A DNA stretch of 9,059 nt from Spirochaetaceae bacterium (GCA_031278295.1 JAITKQ010000034.1:1-9059); one strand, 5' to 3'. Positions 1 through 5,807 are shown, numbered from the stretch's first letter. The notes: generated by a model not told the origin, from the sequence alone. Made by a program: numbers and translations.

Positions 1-330
1 ATAGAATCATTCATTCAAACCGTGCATAAACACCATGCAAATATAGGAGAGGAGCTTGTCAAAGTATTCCACGGCTCGTATTCCCTCCCTTTTAACCTTC
101 CGGCGACTGAATAGTTACAAGCCGAGTACGAAACGCGCAAGGGATTGGAGGGGCGCGAAGCGTTCCCGCGAAGCGTTCGCGCGGAGCGTTCCCGCAGGGA
201 ATGGAGGGGCAACCCAAGGGGCTTGCCTCGCGGAACCCCGCAAAGCCCGGTTTCCGGCACGAAGGGCCGGAAATGCGCCCAAATTACATAAAAAATTTTT
301 GTAAATGTAAAACCGCCGCGTTTTTTACCC
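1..330. other. Gene-free left end with GC-rich intergenic repeats
   Basis: I find no credible gene here. Reading frames of about 80 codons are open on both strands, but both run across the same short repeats and resemble no family. The stretch holds the tandem-repeat cassette at 141-210, then a hairpin with arms TTTCCGGC (251-258) and GCCGGAAA (266-273). From about 281 the composition switches abruptly to AT-rich, which marks the start of the promoter region of the regulator gene at 379. Confidence 0.6.
141..210. repeat. Three 13-bp tandem repeats bracketed by a 14-bp direct repeat
   Basis: Three adjacent 13-bp units lie at 155-167 (GCGAAGCGTTCCC), 168-180 (GCGAAGCGTTCGC) and 181-193 (GCGGAGCGTTCCC). 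They are bracketed by GGGATTGGAGGGGC (141-154) and GGGAATGGAGGGGC (197-210), which differ at one base. The whole therefore looks like a 56-bp period with an internal 13-bp expansion. The units also contain near-palindromic GCGAAGCG/CGCTTCGC stretches that could fold. This resembles dispersed intergenic repeats; that it recurs elsewhere in the genome is inference. Confidence 0.7.
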
Positions 331-331
331 C

Positions 332-370
332 TTGCTTTTTTTATAAAATTATCCTATAGTTTTTATAGGG
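332..370 (+). promoter_or_regulatory. Probable promoter and overlapping operator-like dyad for the Rrf2 pair
   Basis: A -35-like TTGCTT (332-337) and a -10-like TATAGT (355-360, one mismatch to TATAAT) are separated by exactly 17 bp. A second possible -10, TATAAA (342-347), has no good -35. A perfect 6-bp dyad, CCTATA (353-358) and TATAGG (364-369) around a 5-bp centre, covers the -10 and the expected transcription start. A repressor bound there would block transcription. Rrf2 regulators commonly autoregulate through AT-rich dyads, so this is a natural operator candidate, but the match is to a general pattern, not to a defined Rrf2 box. Confidence 0.5.
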
Positions 371-378
371 TTAAATTG

Positions 379-810
379 ATGAGAATTTCTACAAAGGGCA
401 GCTATTCGCTTGAGGCCCTGCTGTATATGGCGCTACTGCCTGAGGGTGAATCTGTTAACACAAAGGATATTTCGAGGAATACCGGCATTTCAGAAGGGTA
501 TCTGGAACAACTGTTTATACATCTGCGCAAGGCAGGTTTGATAACTGGTATACGCGGGCCAAACGGTGGATACCTGCTGGGACGGAGTCCGGATCAGATA
601 AGTGTAGGGGCGATACTGCGCTCGGTTGAAGGCGACCTGAAACCCACCGAATGTGTTGATTCAAAACTTTGTCCGATTGAAGAAAGCTGCCTGAATCGTC
701 ATACTTGGCAGAATCTGTACAAAGGAATCCGGGATTTCATTGATTCGGTAAAATTGTCGGACCTGGTGAAAAACTACCGATCATACAATGATCCGGAGTA
801 TGTTATATGA
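379..810 (+). CDS. Rrf2/IscR-family transcriptional regulator with iron-sulfur cysteine triad
   Basis: This is a 143-residue cytoplasmic DNA-binding regulator of the Rrf2 family, close to IscR in its first 110 residues. The N-terminal winged helix-turn-helix spans about residues 1-70, with the recognition region YLEQLFIHLRKAG (41-53) and the wing RGPNGGYLLG (59-68). Cys92, Cys98 and Cys104 keep the C-x5-C-x5-C spacing and the numbering of the [2Fe-2S] ligands of E. coli IscR, with His108 nearby as a possible fourth ligand. Glu43, tied to site selection in IscR, is also kept. It lacks IscR's longer C-terminal tail. The ATG at 379 is preferred over TTG at 376 because AGGG (367-370) lies 8 nt upstream of it and IscR numbering then matches. 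The stop overlaps the start of the next regulator (ATGA). The class is secure; iron-sulfur binding is inferred from the cysteines, and the target genes are unknown. Confidence 0.9.
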   Translation: MRISTKGSYSLEALLYMALLPEGESVNTKDISRNTGISEGYLEQLFIHLRKAGLITGIRGPNGGYLLGRSPDQISVGAILRSVEGDLKPTECVDSKLCPIEESCLNRHTWQNLYKGIRDFIDSVKLSDLVKNYRSYNDPEYVI

Positions 811-1232
811 AAATTTCAAAGCGCGGACGCTACGGCATACGGCTTTTGCTGGACCTTGCGGAAAACCGGCATAGCAATCATGTTACACTGGTGAGCGCCG
901 CGACGCGCCAGGCAATATCCGCGCGTTACCTGGAACAGGTTGCCATTATTTTGCGGCGGGCGGGTTTTATACGCTCGATAAAAGGTGCGTCCGGCGGATA
1001 TGCGCTCGCCAAACCTGTCGAAGAAATAATAGTAGGGGACGTATTGCGCGTGCTTGAAGGCGATATGCTGATAGCCGAGCCCCCGCCGGACGGTGGGGGC
1101 AAATTTCAGCGTTGCGTTTGGCATACCGTGTACGAACCTCTCAACAGGCGCATCGCCGAAATAATTGACAGCGAAACACTCGCCTCTTTGATCGGCACAG
1201 TTGAAAATGGCGACTACATGTACTTTATATAA
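807..1232 (+). CDS. Second Rrf2-family regulator, cysteine triad lost
   Basis: This 141-residue paralogue of the preceding gene shares the N-terminal winged helix-turn-helix (KISKRGRYGIRLLLDLA at the start, YLEQVAIILRRAG at 41-53, wing GASGGYALAKP at 60-70) and the following GDVLRVLEGD helix. Where the upstream protein has three cysteines, this one has a Pro/Gly-rich loop (EPPPDGGG, 91-98) and a single Cys103 that aligns with the third ligand. It therefore should not hold an IscR-type cluster by itself. The start overlaps the upstream stop by 4 nt, and GGAG (795-798) sits 8 nt before the ATG, so the two are very probably co-translated. It could be a cluster-independent partner (heterodimer), a regulator with another ligand, or a sensor sharing ligands across a mixed dimer. 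No downstream gene in the window is an obvious target. Family assignment is firm; signal and targets are unknown. Confidence 0.88.
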   Translation: MKISKRGRYGIRLLLDLAENRHSNHVTLVSAATRQAISARYLEQVAIILRRAGFIRSIKGASGGYALAKPVEEIIVGDVLRVLEGDMLIAEPPPDGGGKFQRCVWHTVYEPLNRRIAEIIDSETLASLIGTVENGDYMYFI

Positions 1233-1392
1233 GGCCTGAAAACATTAACAGGGCAAGTGTCCAAACACCAGGTATAATGTAATTACGGTATGGCGACCTT
1301 TTGCTTTTCAAGCCCCCCCCCCCCCCCCAATCTTGTAAGACCTGCTAATTGCCTGTGCGTGCGCCATACCCGCTGCGGTGCGGGGGACGACA
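1233..1392. other. Intergenic stretch after the Rrf2 pair
   Basis: I see no gene in this stretch. No strong U-tailed hairpin follows the second regulator. A perfect TATAAT stands at 1273-1278, but there is no -35 at the usual distance (TTAACA at 1245-1250 is 22 bp away). The homopolymer C tract follows about 35 bp further on. Confidence 0.5.
1313..1328. repeat. 16-base poly-C tract
   Basis: Sixteen consecutive C residues (G on the minus strand) lie between the Rrf2 pair and the leucine-rich-repeat remnant, about 35 bp downstream of a TATAAT hexamer on the + strand. Tracts of this length are prone to slipped-strand changes in length. In Treponema pallidum, poly-G tracts near promoters of surface-protein genes are known to vary. 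No intact gene follows this one, and the exact length could also be a sequencing artefact. Confidence 0.85.
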
Positions 1393-1549
1393 TCTATCGG
1401 GAACGGCGGTATTCCGGACAATGCTTTTGCCACTACCTTTAGTGGTAGCTTCCAACAGTTATTATGACCGCACAGGGATTATCCGCGTAAGCATCGAGGA
1501 CGGCGTTACCGGCATAGGACAGGCCGCTTTTCCGGCCTCACCAGTGTAA
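1393..1549 (+). pseudogene. Frameshifted remnant of a BspA-like leucine-rich-repeat protein
   Basis: Two fragments in different frames resemble LRR_5/BspA-type repeats, whose usual pattern is roughly TSIGNGAF...VTIPDGVTSIGxxAF. In the frame of 1393 the DNA reads SIGNGGIPDNAFATTFSG and reaches a stop at 1465-1467. In the frame of 1451 it reads RVSIEDGVTGIGQAAFP within a segment that ends at the stop 1547-1549. Joining them needs a frame change around 1440-1465. There is no signal peptide, no Shine-Dalgarno and no complete repeat array, so this looks like the decayed end of a surface protein gene. The match is by eye from the repeat pattern; it could be chance in part. Confidence 0.4.
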
Positions 1550-1585
1550 ACGTAGGGGCAGGCCTTGAGCGCTTGGCCCCTACGT
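1550..1585. terminator. Strong inverted repeat beyond the ABC operon end
   Basis: The arms ACGTAGGGGC (1550-1559) and GCCCCTACGT (1576-1585) match perfectly over 10 bp around a 16-nt centre. They lie about 50 nt past the stop of the solute-binding protein gene, which reads leftward, and directly behind the leucine-rich-repeat remnant. There is no T tract on either side, so a classic intrinsic terminator is not supported. A 3'-end stabilising hairpin or a REP-like dispersed element fits equally well. Confidence 0.4.
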
Positions 1586-1636
1586 GGACAACGACAAGTC
1601 AGGCGACTCTGTCCGTTAGGCTATATTGCAGGCGGT

Positions 1637-2587
1637 CTATTTGATTGAGGCGGCGTTTGCCTTTGTCGCGACCGTTACACCGGTATCAATATCTTTCGGC
1701 GAAATCGTTTTGCCGTTGTAGACATCAACGCCAGCCTGCACACCCTGGTAGCCCATCTCGTAAGGGTTCTGCACCATGGTGGCCTGCAAAATATCCCGTT
1801 CAACCAGCGACTTGGTATCGTCCGACCAGTCAAAACCGACCACCTTAACCTTGCCGGCGGCCCCTCTTTGATCAACGGCGTTTCCGACTCCTACCGTTGA
1901 GCCTTCGTTACAGGCATAGAACCCGGCAAGATCGGGATTCGCGGTAAGGAAGTCCAGCGCGATATTCAGCGCCTTTGTCTTGTCGCCGTCTGAATACTGG
2001 GTGCCGACTACGGTAATGCCGGGGTACTTCTTGGCTATTTGATCCTTGAAGTCATTTTCGCGGGTCATCGTCGTTCCGGCCCCGGCCTGCGCGTTTACAA
2101 TCGCGACTTTGCCGGTTCTTCCGATTAGGCCGGCCAGCGTGTCGGCGGCTGTACGGGCTGCCGCTCCGTTATCGGTTGAAAAGAACGCATCGTAATCCGG
2201 CGTTGAAATCGCGGAGTCAATGATGACAACCTTGATGCCCGCCTTTTTTGCCTTTTCCACACCGGGCGAAAGCGCGTCCTTGTTGAGAGGCGCGAGCAGG
2301 ATGATGTCCGATTTTTTGGTAATCGCGTCCTCAACCATCTGAAGCTGGACGGCGGCGTCAACCTTGCCCGGAGGCGCGTTGAATGTCAGCTCAACATTGC
2401 CAAGCTCGTCCGCTTTTGCCTGAGCGCCGGCCCTCACCTTTAGCCAGTGTTCGTCAATCGAGTCCATCGTGATCAGCGTAGCCTTGATCTTGCCGCTTCC
2501 GCTTTCACCCGTTCCTTTCGCCCACAGCGTGGCTGAAAAGACCAGCGGCAGAGCCGCCGCCAACAGTACTAAAATCCATCTTTTCAT
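1637..2587 (-). CDS. Sugar ABC transporter, secreted solute-binding protein
   Basis: A 316-residue periplasmic substrate-binding protein of the ribose/galactose class (Peripla_BP_4), which delivers its ligand to the permease and ATPase encoded upstream. A signal peptide covers about residues 1-23 (KRW, hydrophobic stretch, ATLWA), and the mature chain begins near KGTGES. There is no lipobox cysteine. Two alternating lobes follow, with the DNGAAARTAADTLA helix (139-152), CNEGS (226-230), GFDWSDD (251-257) and the hinge-side VQNPYEMGYQGV (272-283). Set against E. coli RbsB by eye, Arg177, Asn227, Asp253 and Gln273 match binding residues R141, N190, D215 and Q235. The position of RbsB R90 is Ser125, and the aromatic pair near the N terminus is His-Trp (47-48). 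The ligand is therefore probably not ribose. AAGGAGAG (2593-2600) is an excellent Shine-Dalgarno, 5 nt before the start. It is the third gene of the operon, 75 nt after the permease. Confidence 0.92.
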   Translation of the reverse strand: MKRWILVLLAAALPLVFSATLWAKGTGESGSGKIKATLITMDSIDEHWLKVRAGAQAKADELGNVELTFNAPPGKVDAAVQLQMVEDAITKKSDIILLAPLNKDALSPGVEKAKKAGIKVVIIDSAISTPDYDAFFSTDNGAAARTAADTLAGLIGRTGKVAIVNAQAGAGTTMTRENDFKDQIAKKYPGITVVGTQYSDGDKTKALNIALDFLTANPDLAGFYACNEGSTVGVGNAVDQRGAAGKVKVVGFDWSDDTKSLVERDILQATMVQNPYEMGYQGVQAGVDVYNGKTISPKDIDTGVTVATKANAASIK

Positions 2588-2662
2588 ACAATCTCTCCTT
2601 GTAGAAATGTTTTATCAGTAAACCTTTCGGTGTACTACCTTGTTAATTCGCGCCGCCATCCC

Positions 2663-3628
2663 CTAGTCCTTGCGTTTTATCTTGTCCAGAAATACAGAGC
2701 CCGCTATCACGATGCCGATCACGATTTTCTGGATGAACGGCGAGACGCCGATAAGGTTCAGGCCGTTACGCAAAATGCCGATGATGAAGGCGCCGATAAA
2801 GGTTCCCGCAATAGAACCTTCCCCGCCCAGCGTACTCGTGCCGCCGATGACCGAGGAGGCCACGGCGTCCAGTTCGTAGCCGTCACCCGCCGCAGGCTGG
2901 GCGGATACGATGCGGGCAGCCATGATGAGCCCGGCAAAGGCCGCCAGCATCCCGGAAAACACGTAAACCAGTATCAGGGTGCGATTCGTGTTCACACCGG
3001 AAAGCCGCGCCGCGTCAAAGTTGCTTCCCAGTGCGTAGACGTGCCGCCCAAACGTTGTCTTTGCGAGGATAAAACCGAATAACACCACCGTTCCAACCAT
3101 CAGTACCACCGGAATCGGGATTGGGCCCGCCGAACCCGCGCCTATCACGGTAAATGATTTAGGGAGCCCGCCTATCGGAATACCCTGGGTCAGCGTCAGG
3201 GATACGCCGCGCACCGCCGTCATCGTACCCAGCGTTGCGATAAAGGGCGGGATCTTCCCGTAGGTTGTGAATATACCGTTTACCGCGCCGACCGCCGCGC
3301 CGCTCAGTATGCCCAAGAGTCCGGCAAGAAACACCGGTATGCCGGACATCATCGCCAGGGCCGCGATCATACCGGAAAGGGCGATATTTGACCCTATCGA
3401 AAGGTCAATGCCCGCCGTTATCATAACGTAGGTCTGCCCAATCGCAATTACCGCGATTACCGCCGTCTGCGTGGCAACAGTAAGCAGGTTGCCTACGGTA
3501 AAAAAGTAAGGCCGCGCCAAAATTGAAAATACGATAAACAGAATCGCAAAGCCGCTCAGTGTTGAAAGCTGCTGCTTCAATCCGCGCGAAACATTCAATT
3601 TTGGCAGCGCAAGTTTTATCGCCTGCAT
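2663..3628 (-). CDS. Sugar ABC transporter permease, RbsC-like
   Basis: A 321-residue inner-membrane permease of the ribose/xylose/galactose class (BPD_transp_2), normally working as a dimer with the double ATPase. It is strongly hydrophobic throughout, with about eight to ten membrane segments. Family hallmarks are GIDLSIGS (73-80), the KIPPFIATLGTMTAVRG stretch (125-141), and the cytoplasmic coupling loop YALGSNFDAARLSGVN (198-213) that docks on the ATPase. VIGGTSTLGGEGSIAG (260-275) is also typical. It ends in a positively charged tail (KIKRKD). Length is normal for the family. The start lies 12 nt after the ATPase stop, with AAAGGGA about 8 nt before the ATG, so it is co-transcribed with its neighbours. 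The substrate cannot be read from the permease. Confidence 0.93.
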   Translation of the reverse strand: MQAIKLALPKLNVSRGLKQQLSTLSGFAILFIVFSILARPYFFTVGNLLTVATQTAVIAVIAIGQTYVMITAGIDLSIGSNIALSGMIAALAMMSGIPVFLAGLLGILSGAAVGAVNGIFTTYGKIPPFIATLGTMTAVRGVSLTLTQGIPIGGLPKSFTVIGAGSAGPIPIPVVLMVGTVVLFGFILAKTTFGRHVYALGSNFDAARLSGVNTNRTLILVYVFSGMLAAFAGLIMAARIVSAQPAAGDGYELDAVASSVIGGTSTLGGEGSIAGTFIGAFIIGILRNGLNLIGVSPFIQKIVIGIVIAGSVFLDKIKRKD

Positions 3629-3640
3629 GATGATATCCCT

Positions 3641-5137
3641 TTATGCGTACTGTGTCGCATACTTTAAAATTTCTTCCTGATTTGTATTTTTTGTTTCAAG
3701 ATTCGCCGTGATTCGGCCGTTGCACATCACAAAAATACGATCAGACATACCCAAAACTTCAGGCAGTTCAGATGAAACAAACATCACGCCTATTCCCTGT
3801 TTTTTCAGATCATTTATAATGTTGTAGATTTCGATTTTGGACGCGACATCGATTCCCCGCGTCGGCTCGTCAAAAATTACAAGTTTAGCGTCCCGCATCA
3901 GCCATTTGCCGACAACGACCTTTTGCTGATTCCCGCCTGAAAGGTTTGCCACGCACTGCCCTATGCCGCGCGTCTTGATTCTTAGCGCATCCTTCATTTT
4001 AACGGCTTTTTCCGCTTCCCTGCCGCCGCTTATCACGCCAAAGTTTGAAATAAGCTCCAAACTTGGAAGCGTGATATTTTCCGACAGAGTCATTTTTACG
4101 CAGAGGCCGTCTTTCTTGCGGTCCTCCGGAATATAGTAGACGCCTTCTTTTATCGCGTCCTGAATGTTTTTTACCGTGATCTTTCTGCCGTTCAGAAATA
4201 CTTCCCCCGCGCTCATCCTGTCCGCGCCGGAGACCGCCCGCGCCGTTTCCGTCCTCCCCGCGCCCATGAGTCCGGCAAACGCGACTATTTCGCCCTGATA
4301 CAATTCAAACGAAACATTTTTTACGCCAACGCCGTGAGGCGAAGAAAGGTTTTTTACTTCCAGCACTTTTTCACCAGGCGGAACGGTGATTTTGGGAAAT
4401 TTTTCGTTTAGGTTACGGCCCACCATGTAGGAAATAATCTCTTCAAGGTTGGTATCGGCGAAGTTAAGCGTTTTGATATACTGGCCGTCCCGCAGGATCG
4501 TTACGCGGTCAATGATTCGGGACAATTCCTCAAGCCTGTGCGAAATATAGATGACTCCGCAGCCTTCCGCCTTTAACATTTTTATCACATTGAACAGCTC
4601 GTCAATTTCCCTGTCGGTCAGCGCGGACGTCGGTTCGTCCATTATAATGATCCTTGCGTTCATCGATAGGGTTTTGCAGATTTCAACCATCTGTTGTTTC
4701 GATACGGGGAGGTCCTTCACCGGCGTATCGGGATCAACGTCAAGTTCAAGCGCGTCAAGGTACTTTTTGGCCTCGCGGTTCTGCTTCTTTCTGTCCGTTA
4801 TGCCTAAGGTGGATATTTCGCGGTTCAGGTAAATGTTTTCCGCGACGCTAAGGTGGGGGCACAGGTTCAATTCCTGGTGTATGATGCCTATGCCAAGCCG
4901 CTGGGCGGAAAGCGGCGTCAGATGGCCGGTAGGCTTGCCGTTGATATACATTTCTCCCGAATCACGGATATACACACCGGAGATTATCTTCATCAGGGTA
5001 GACTTGCCCGCGCCGTTTTCACCTAAAAGCGCGTGAATCTCGCCCGGTCCTAGATCAAAATGTACGTTTTTTAGGGCGGGTACACCGGAGAAACTTTTTG
5101 AGATTCCTTCTACCCTGACCAGCAAACCATCGTCCAT
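3641..5137 (-). CDS. Sugar ABC transporter ATPase, double-domain RbsA/MglA type
   Basis: A 498-residue ATPase with two fused nucleotide-binding domains that powers the importer from the cytoplasmic side. Domain 1 has Walker A GENGAGKST (39-47), Q-loop HQE (87-89), a degenerate signature around PVSKQQM (144-150), Walker B IIIMDEPTSAL (163-173) and H-loop ISH (198-200). Domain 2 has a degenerate Walker A GAGRTE (292-297), a canonical signature LSGGNQQK (399-406), Walker B IFDEPTRGID (421-430), and serine in place of the switch histidine (SSELPE, 455-460). This split, with each composite ATP site mixing good and degenerate parts, is normal for RbsA, MglA and XylG. It is the first gene of the operon. 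AAGGAA within the palindrome TTCCTTAAGGAA (5143-5154) supplies the ribosome binding site. Class is certain; the sugar is not. Confidence 0.95.
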   Translation of the reverse strand: MDDGLLVRVEGISKSFSGVPALKNVHFDLGPGEIHALLGENGAGKSTLMKIISGVYIRDSGEMYINGKPTGHLTPLSAQRLGIGIIHQELNLCPHLSVAENIYLNREISTLGITDRKKQNREAKKYLDALELDVDPDTPVKDLPVSKQQMVEICKTLSMNARIIIMDEPTSALTDREIDELFNVIKMLKAEGCGVIYISHRLEELSRIIDRVTILRDGQYIKTLNFADTNLEEIISYMVGRNLNEKFPKITVPPGEKVLEVKNLSSPHGVGVKNVSFELYQGEIVAFAGLMGAGRTETARAVSGADRMSAGEVFLNGRKITVKNIQDAIKEGVYYIPEDRKKDGLCVKMTLSENITLPSLELISNFGVISGGREAEKAVKMKDALRIKTRGIGQCVANLSGGNQQKVVVGKWLMRDAKLVIFDEPTRGIDVASKIEIYNIINDLKKQGIGVMFVSSELPEVLGMSDRIFVMCNGRITANLETKNTNQEEILKYATQYA

Positions 5138-5195
5138 AACATTTCCTTAAGGAAGCGCTGATCTATGCGAATACGGCGCTACTTTAATACGAATG

Positions 5196-5279
5196 TCAAC
5201 AAAGTTGGCACGTCAACGAGTTGACACATTTGCGTAATGAAATGCGTCCTCTCCTTAGCACAACGTTGATACGCCACAT
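5196..5279 (-). CDS. Possible 27-residue leader peptide upstream of the ABC operon
   Basis: On the minus strand an ATG (5279-5277) follows GGAGG (5290-5286) by 6 nt, the best-placed Shine-Dalgarno in this leader. The frame runs 27 codons, starting MWRINVV and ending TCQLC, with a stop at 5198-5196. That is 58 nt before the ATPase start. The predicted peptide is basic (five arginines, one lysine) with three cysteines, and resembles nothing I know. It lies inside the expected 5' untranslated region and overlaps three of the four CAAC/GTTG dyads. It could be a regulatory leader peptide, or a chance frame. Confidence 0.3.
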   Translation of the reverse strand: MWRINVVLRRGRISLRKCVNSLTCQLC

Positions 5280-5340
5280 CGTTGGCCTCCAATTGGCGCG
5301 GCCAGAGGTCGATCAGCGTTGCCTTAAAGTTCAACAGTTG
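5197..5340. promoter_or_regulatory. Cluster of four CAAC/GTTG dyads in the ABC operon leader
   Basis: Four short dyads of CAAC and GTTG lie within 144 bp: 5197-5207 (3-bp centre), 5212-5225 (GTCAAC, 2-bp centre, GTTGAC, perfect), 5261-5268 (no centre) and 5332-5340 (1-bp centre). The last sits directly downstream of the predicted -10, over the expected transcription start. The others lie in the transcribed leader. Variable centre lengths argue against one rigid operator, but repeated half-sites at a sugar operon promoter suggest binding of a regulator. No regulator gene is adjacent. Confidence 0.45.
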
Positions 5341-5342
5341 GC

Positions 5343-5371
5343 AGTTTAGCATGTATTGGGGAAACCGTCAA
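5343..5371 (-). promoter_or_regulatory. Predicted promoter of the ABC transporter operon
   Basis: Reading the minus strand, TTGACG (5371-5366, five of six matches to TTGACA) is followed after exactly 17 bp by TAAACT (5348-5343, four of six matches to TATAAT). The predicted start is near 5336, giving a leader of about 200 nt before the ATPase gene. Just upstream of the -35 is AT-rich DNA with a TTACA/TGTAA dyad (5379-5403), where an activator could sit. This is a good sigma-70-type match at a sensible place. Confidence 0.6.
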
Positions 5372-5468
5372 GAAATTCTTACATTTTGCTAAAAATGCTG
5401 TAAAAAATTCAACACAATATAAGTTACTGCTTTTACCGGATTTTTCCAGGTCTTAAAAATATATTTAC

Positions 5469-5499
5469 AAAAAAGCCTGTTCAAAACTCCTAAACGGGC
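5469..5499 (-). terminator. Possible intrinsic terminator ahead of the ABC operon
   Basis: On the minus strand, GCCCGTT (5499-5493) and AACAGGC (5481-5475) can pair with one A-C mismatch around an 11-nt loop, and six T follow at once (5474-5469). It would stop transcripts arriving from the receptor unit before the ABC promoter. The internal mismatch makes it modest. Confidence 0.35.
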
Positions 5500-5516
5500 C
5501 TAAGCGCGGCAAGGGC

Positions 5517-5565
5517 GCAAAACAAGTTTGCGCGCAAAACAAGTTTGGGCGCAAACTTGTTTTGC
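5517..5565. repeat. Two direct copies and one inverted copy of a 14-bp repeat
   Basis: GCAAAACAAGTTTG occurs at 5517-5530 and again at 5534-5547. Its exact reverse complement, CAAACTTGTTTTGC, is at 5552-5565. The second and third copies form a perfect 14-bp hairpin with a 4-nt loop (GGCG). The first copy could compete for the same partner. A related shorter piece, AAACTTGTTTGCGC, occurs at 8709-8722. No T tract follows on either strand. This looks like a dispersed intergenic repeat; its role is unknown. Confidence 0.75.
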
Positions 5566-5745
5566 AGGGCGGTATCTAAAGCGTGTACAGGTTTGAACGG
5601 AGCTTCGATCCGGTAAGACAAGCCGCGGATCAAGGCACTTGTTTCCGGTATTAAGGGACGGGCAGGAAAGCGGTTTTTACGCGATAGAACGGACGGGGGA
5701 CGCGGGAAAAACGGACATTCCCTAAGGCTTTGTCCTCCGAAAATG
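5566..5745. other. Spacer without recognisable content
   Basis: Nothing gene-like is supported here. A minus-strand frame of 88 codons spans 5756-5490, but it runs through the 14-bp repeats, lacks a ribosome binding site and has no recognisable motif. No promoter or RNA structure stands out. Confidence 0.5.
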
Positions 5746-5803
5746 ACAGCCCGCACCCTGGCGGGCTGTTGCGCCGAAGGCGCTTGTTAAAACCGCCAGG
5801 CGG
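5746..5803 (-). terminator. Three consecutive hairpins after the receptor gene, the last a likely terminator
   Basis: Moving away from the receptor stop (5808) on the minus strand there are a CCGCC/GGCGG hairpin (5793-5803), a GCGCC/GGCGC hairpin (5771-5783), and a perfect 9-bp hairpin with arms ACAGCCCGC (5746-5754) and GCGGGCTGT (5761-5769) around a 6-nt loop. The last is followed on the minus strand by CATTTTC. A GC-rich stem with a short T run, 38 nt past the stop, is the best terminator candidate for the lipoprotein/receptor unit. Confidence 0.5.
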
Positions 5804-5807
5804 CTGC

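Noticed and set aside
56..304. 82-codon + strand frame, and an 81-codon frame on the opposite strand at 260-15
   Set aside because: Both run through the GC-rich repeat cassette and into AT-rich promoter DNA. The + frame would start at TTG crowded against GGAGAGGAG. Neither product resembles a protein family.
2630..3082. 150-codon + strand frame opposite the permease
   Set aside because: It is a shadow of the conserved permease gene, with a charged, low-complexity product and no ribosome site.
5194..5226. Consensus TTGACA hexamers in the ABC leader, at 5221-5226 on the + strand and 5199-5194 on the minus strand
   Set aside because: They are good -35 matches, but neither has a recognisable -10 at 16-18 bp. 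They arise from the GTTGAC dyad arms.
5490..5756. 88-codon minus-strand frame in the spacer
   Set aside because: It spans the 14-bp direct and inverted repeats and a hairpin, has no ribosome site and no recognisable motif.
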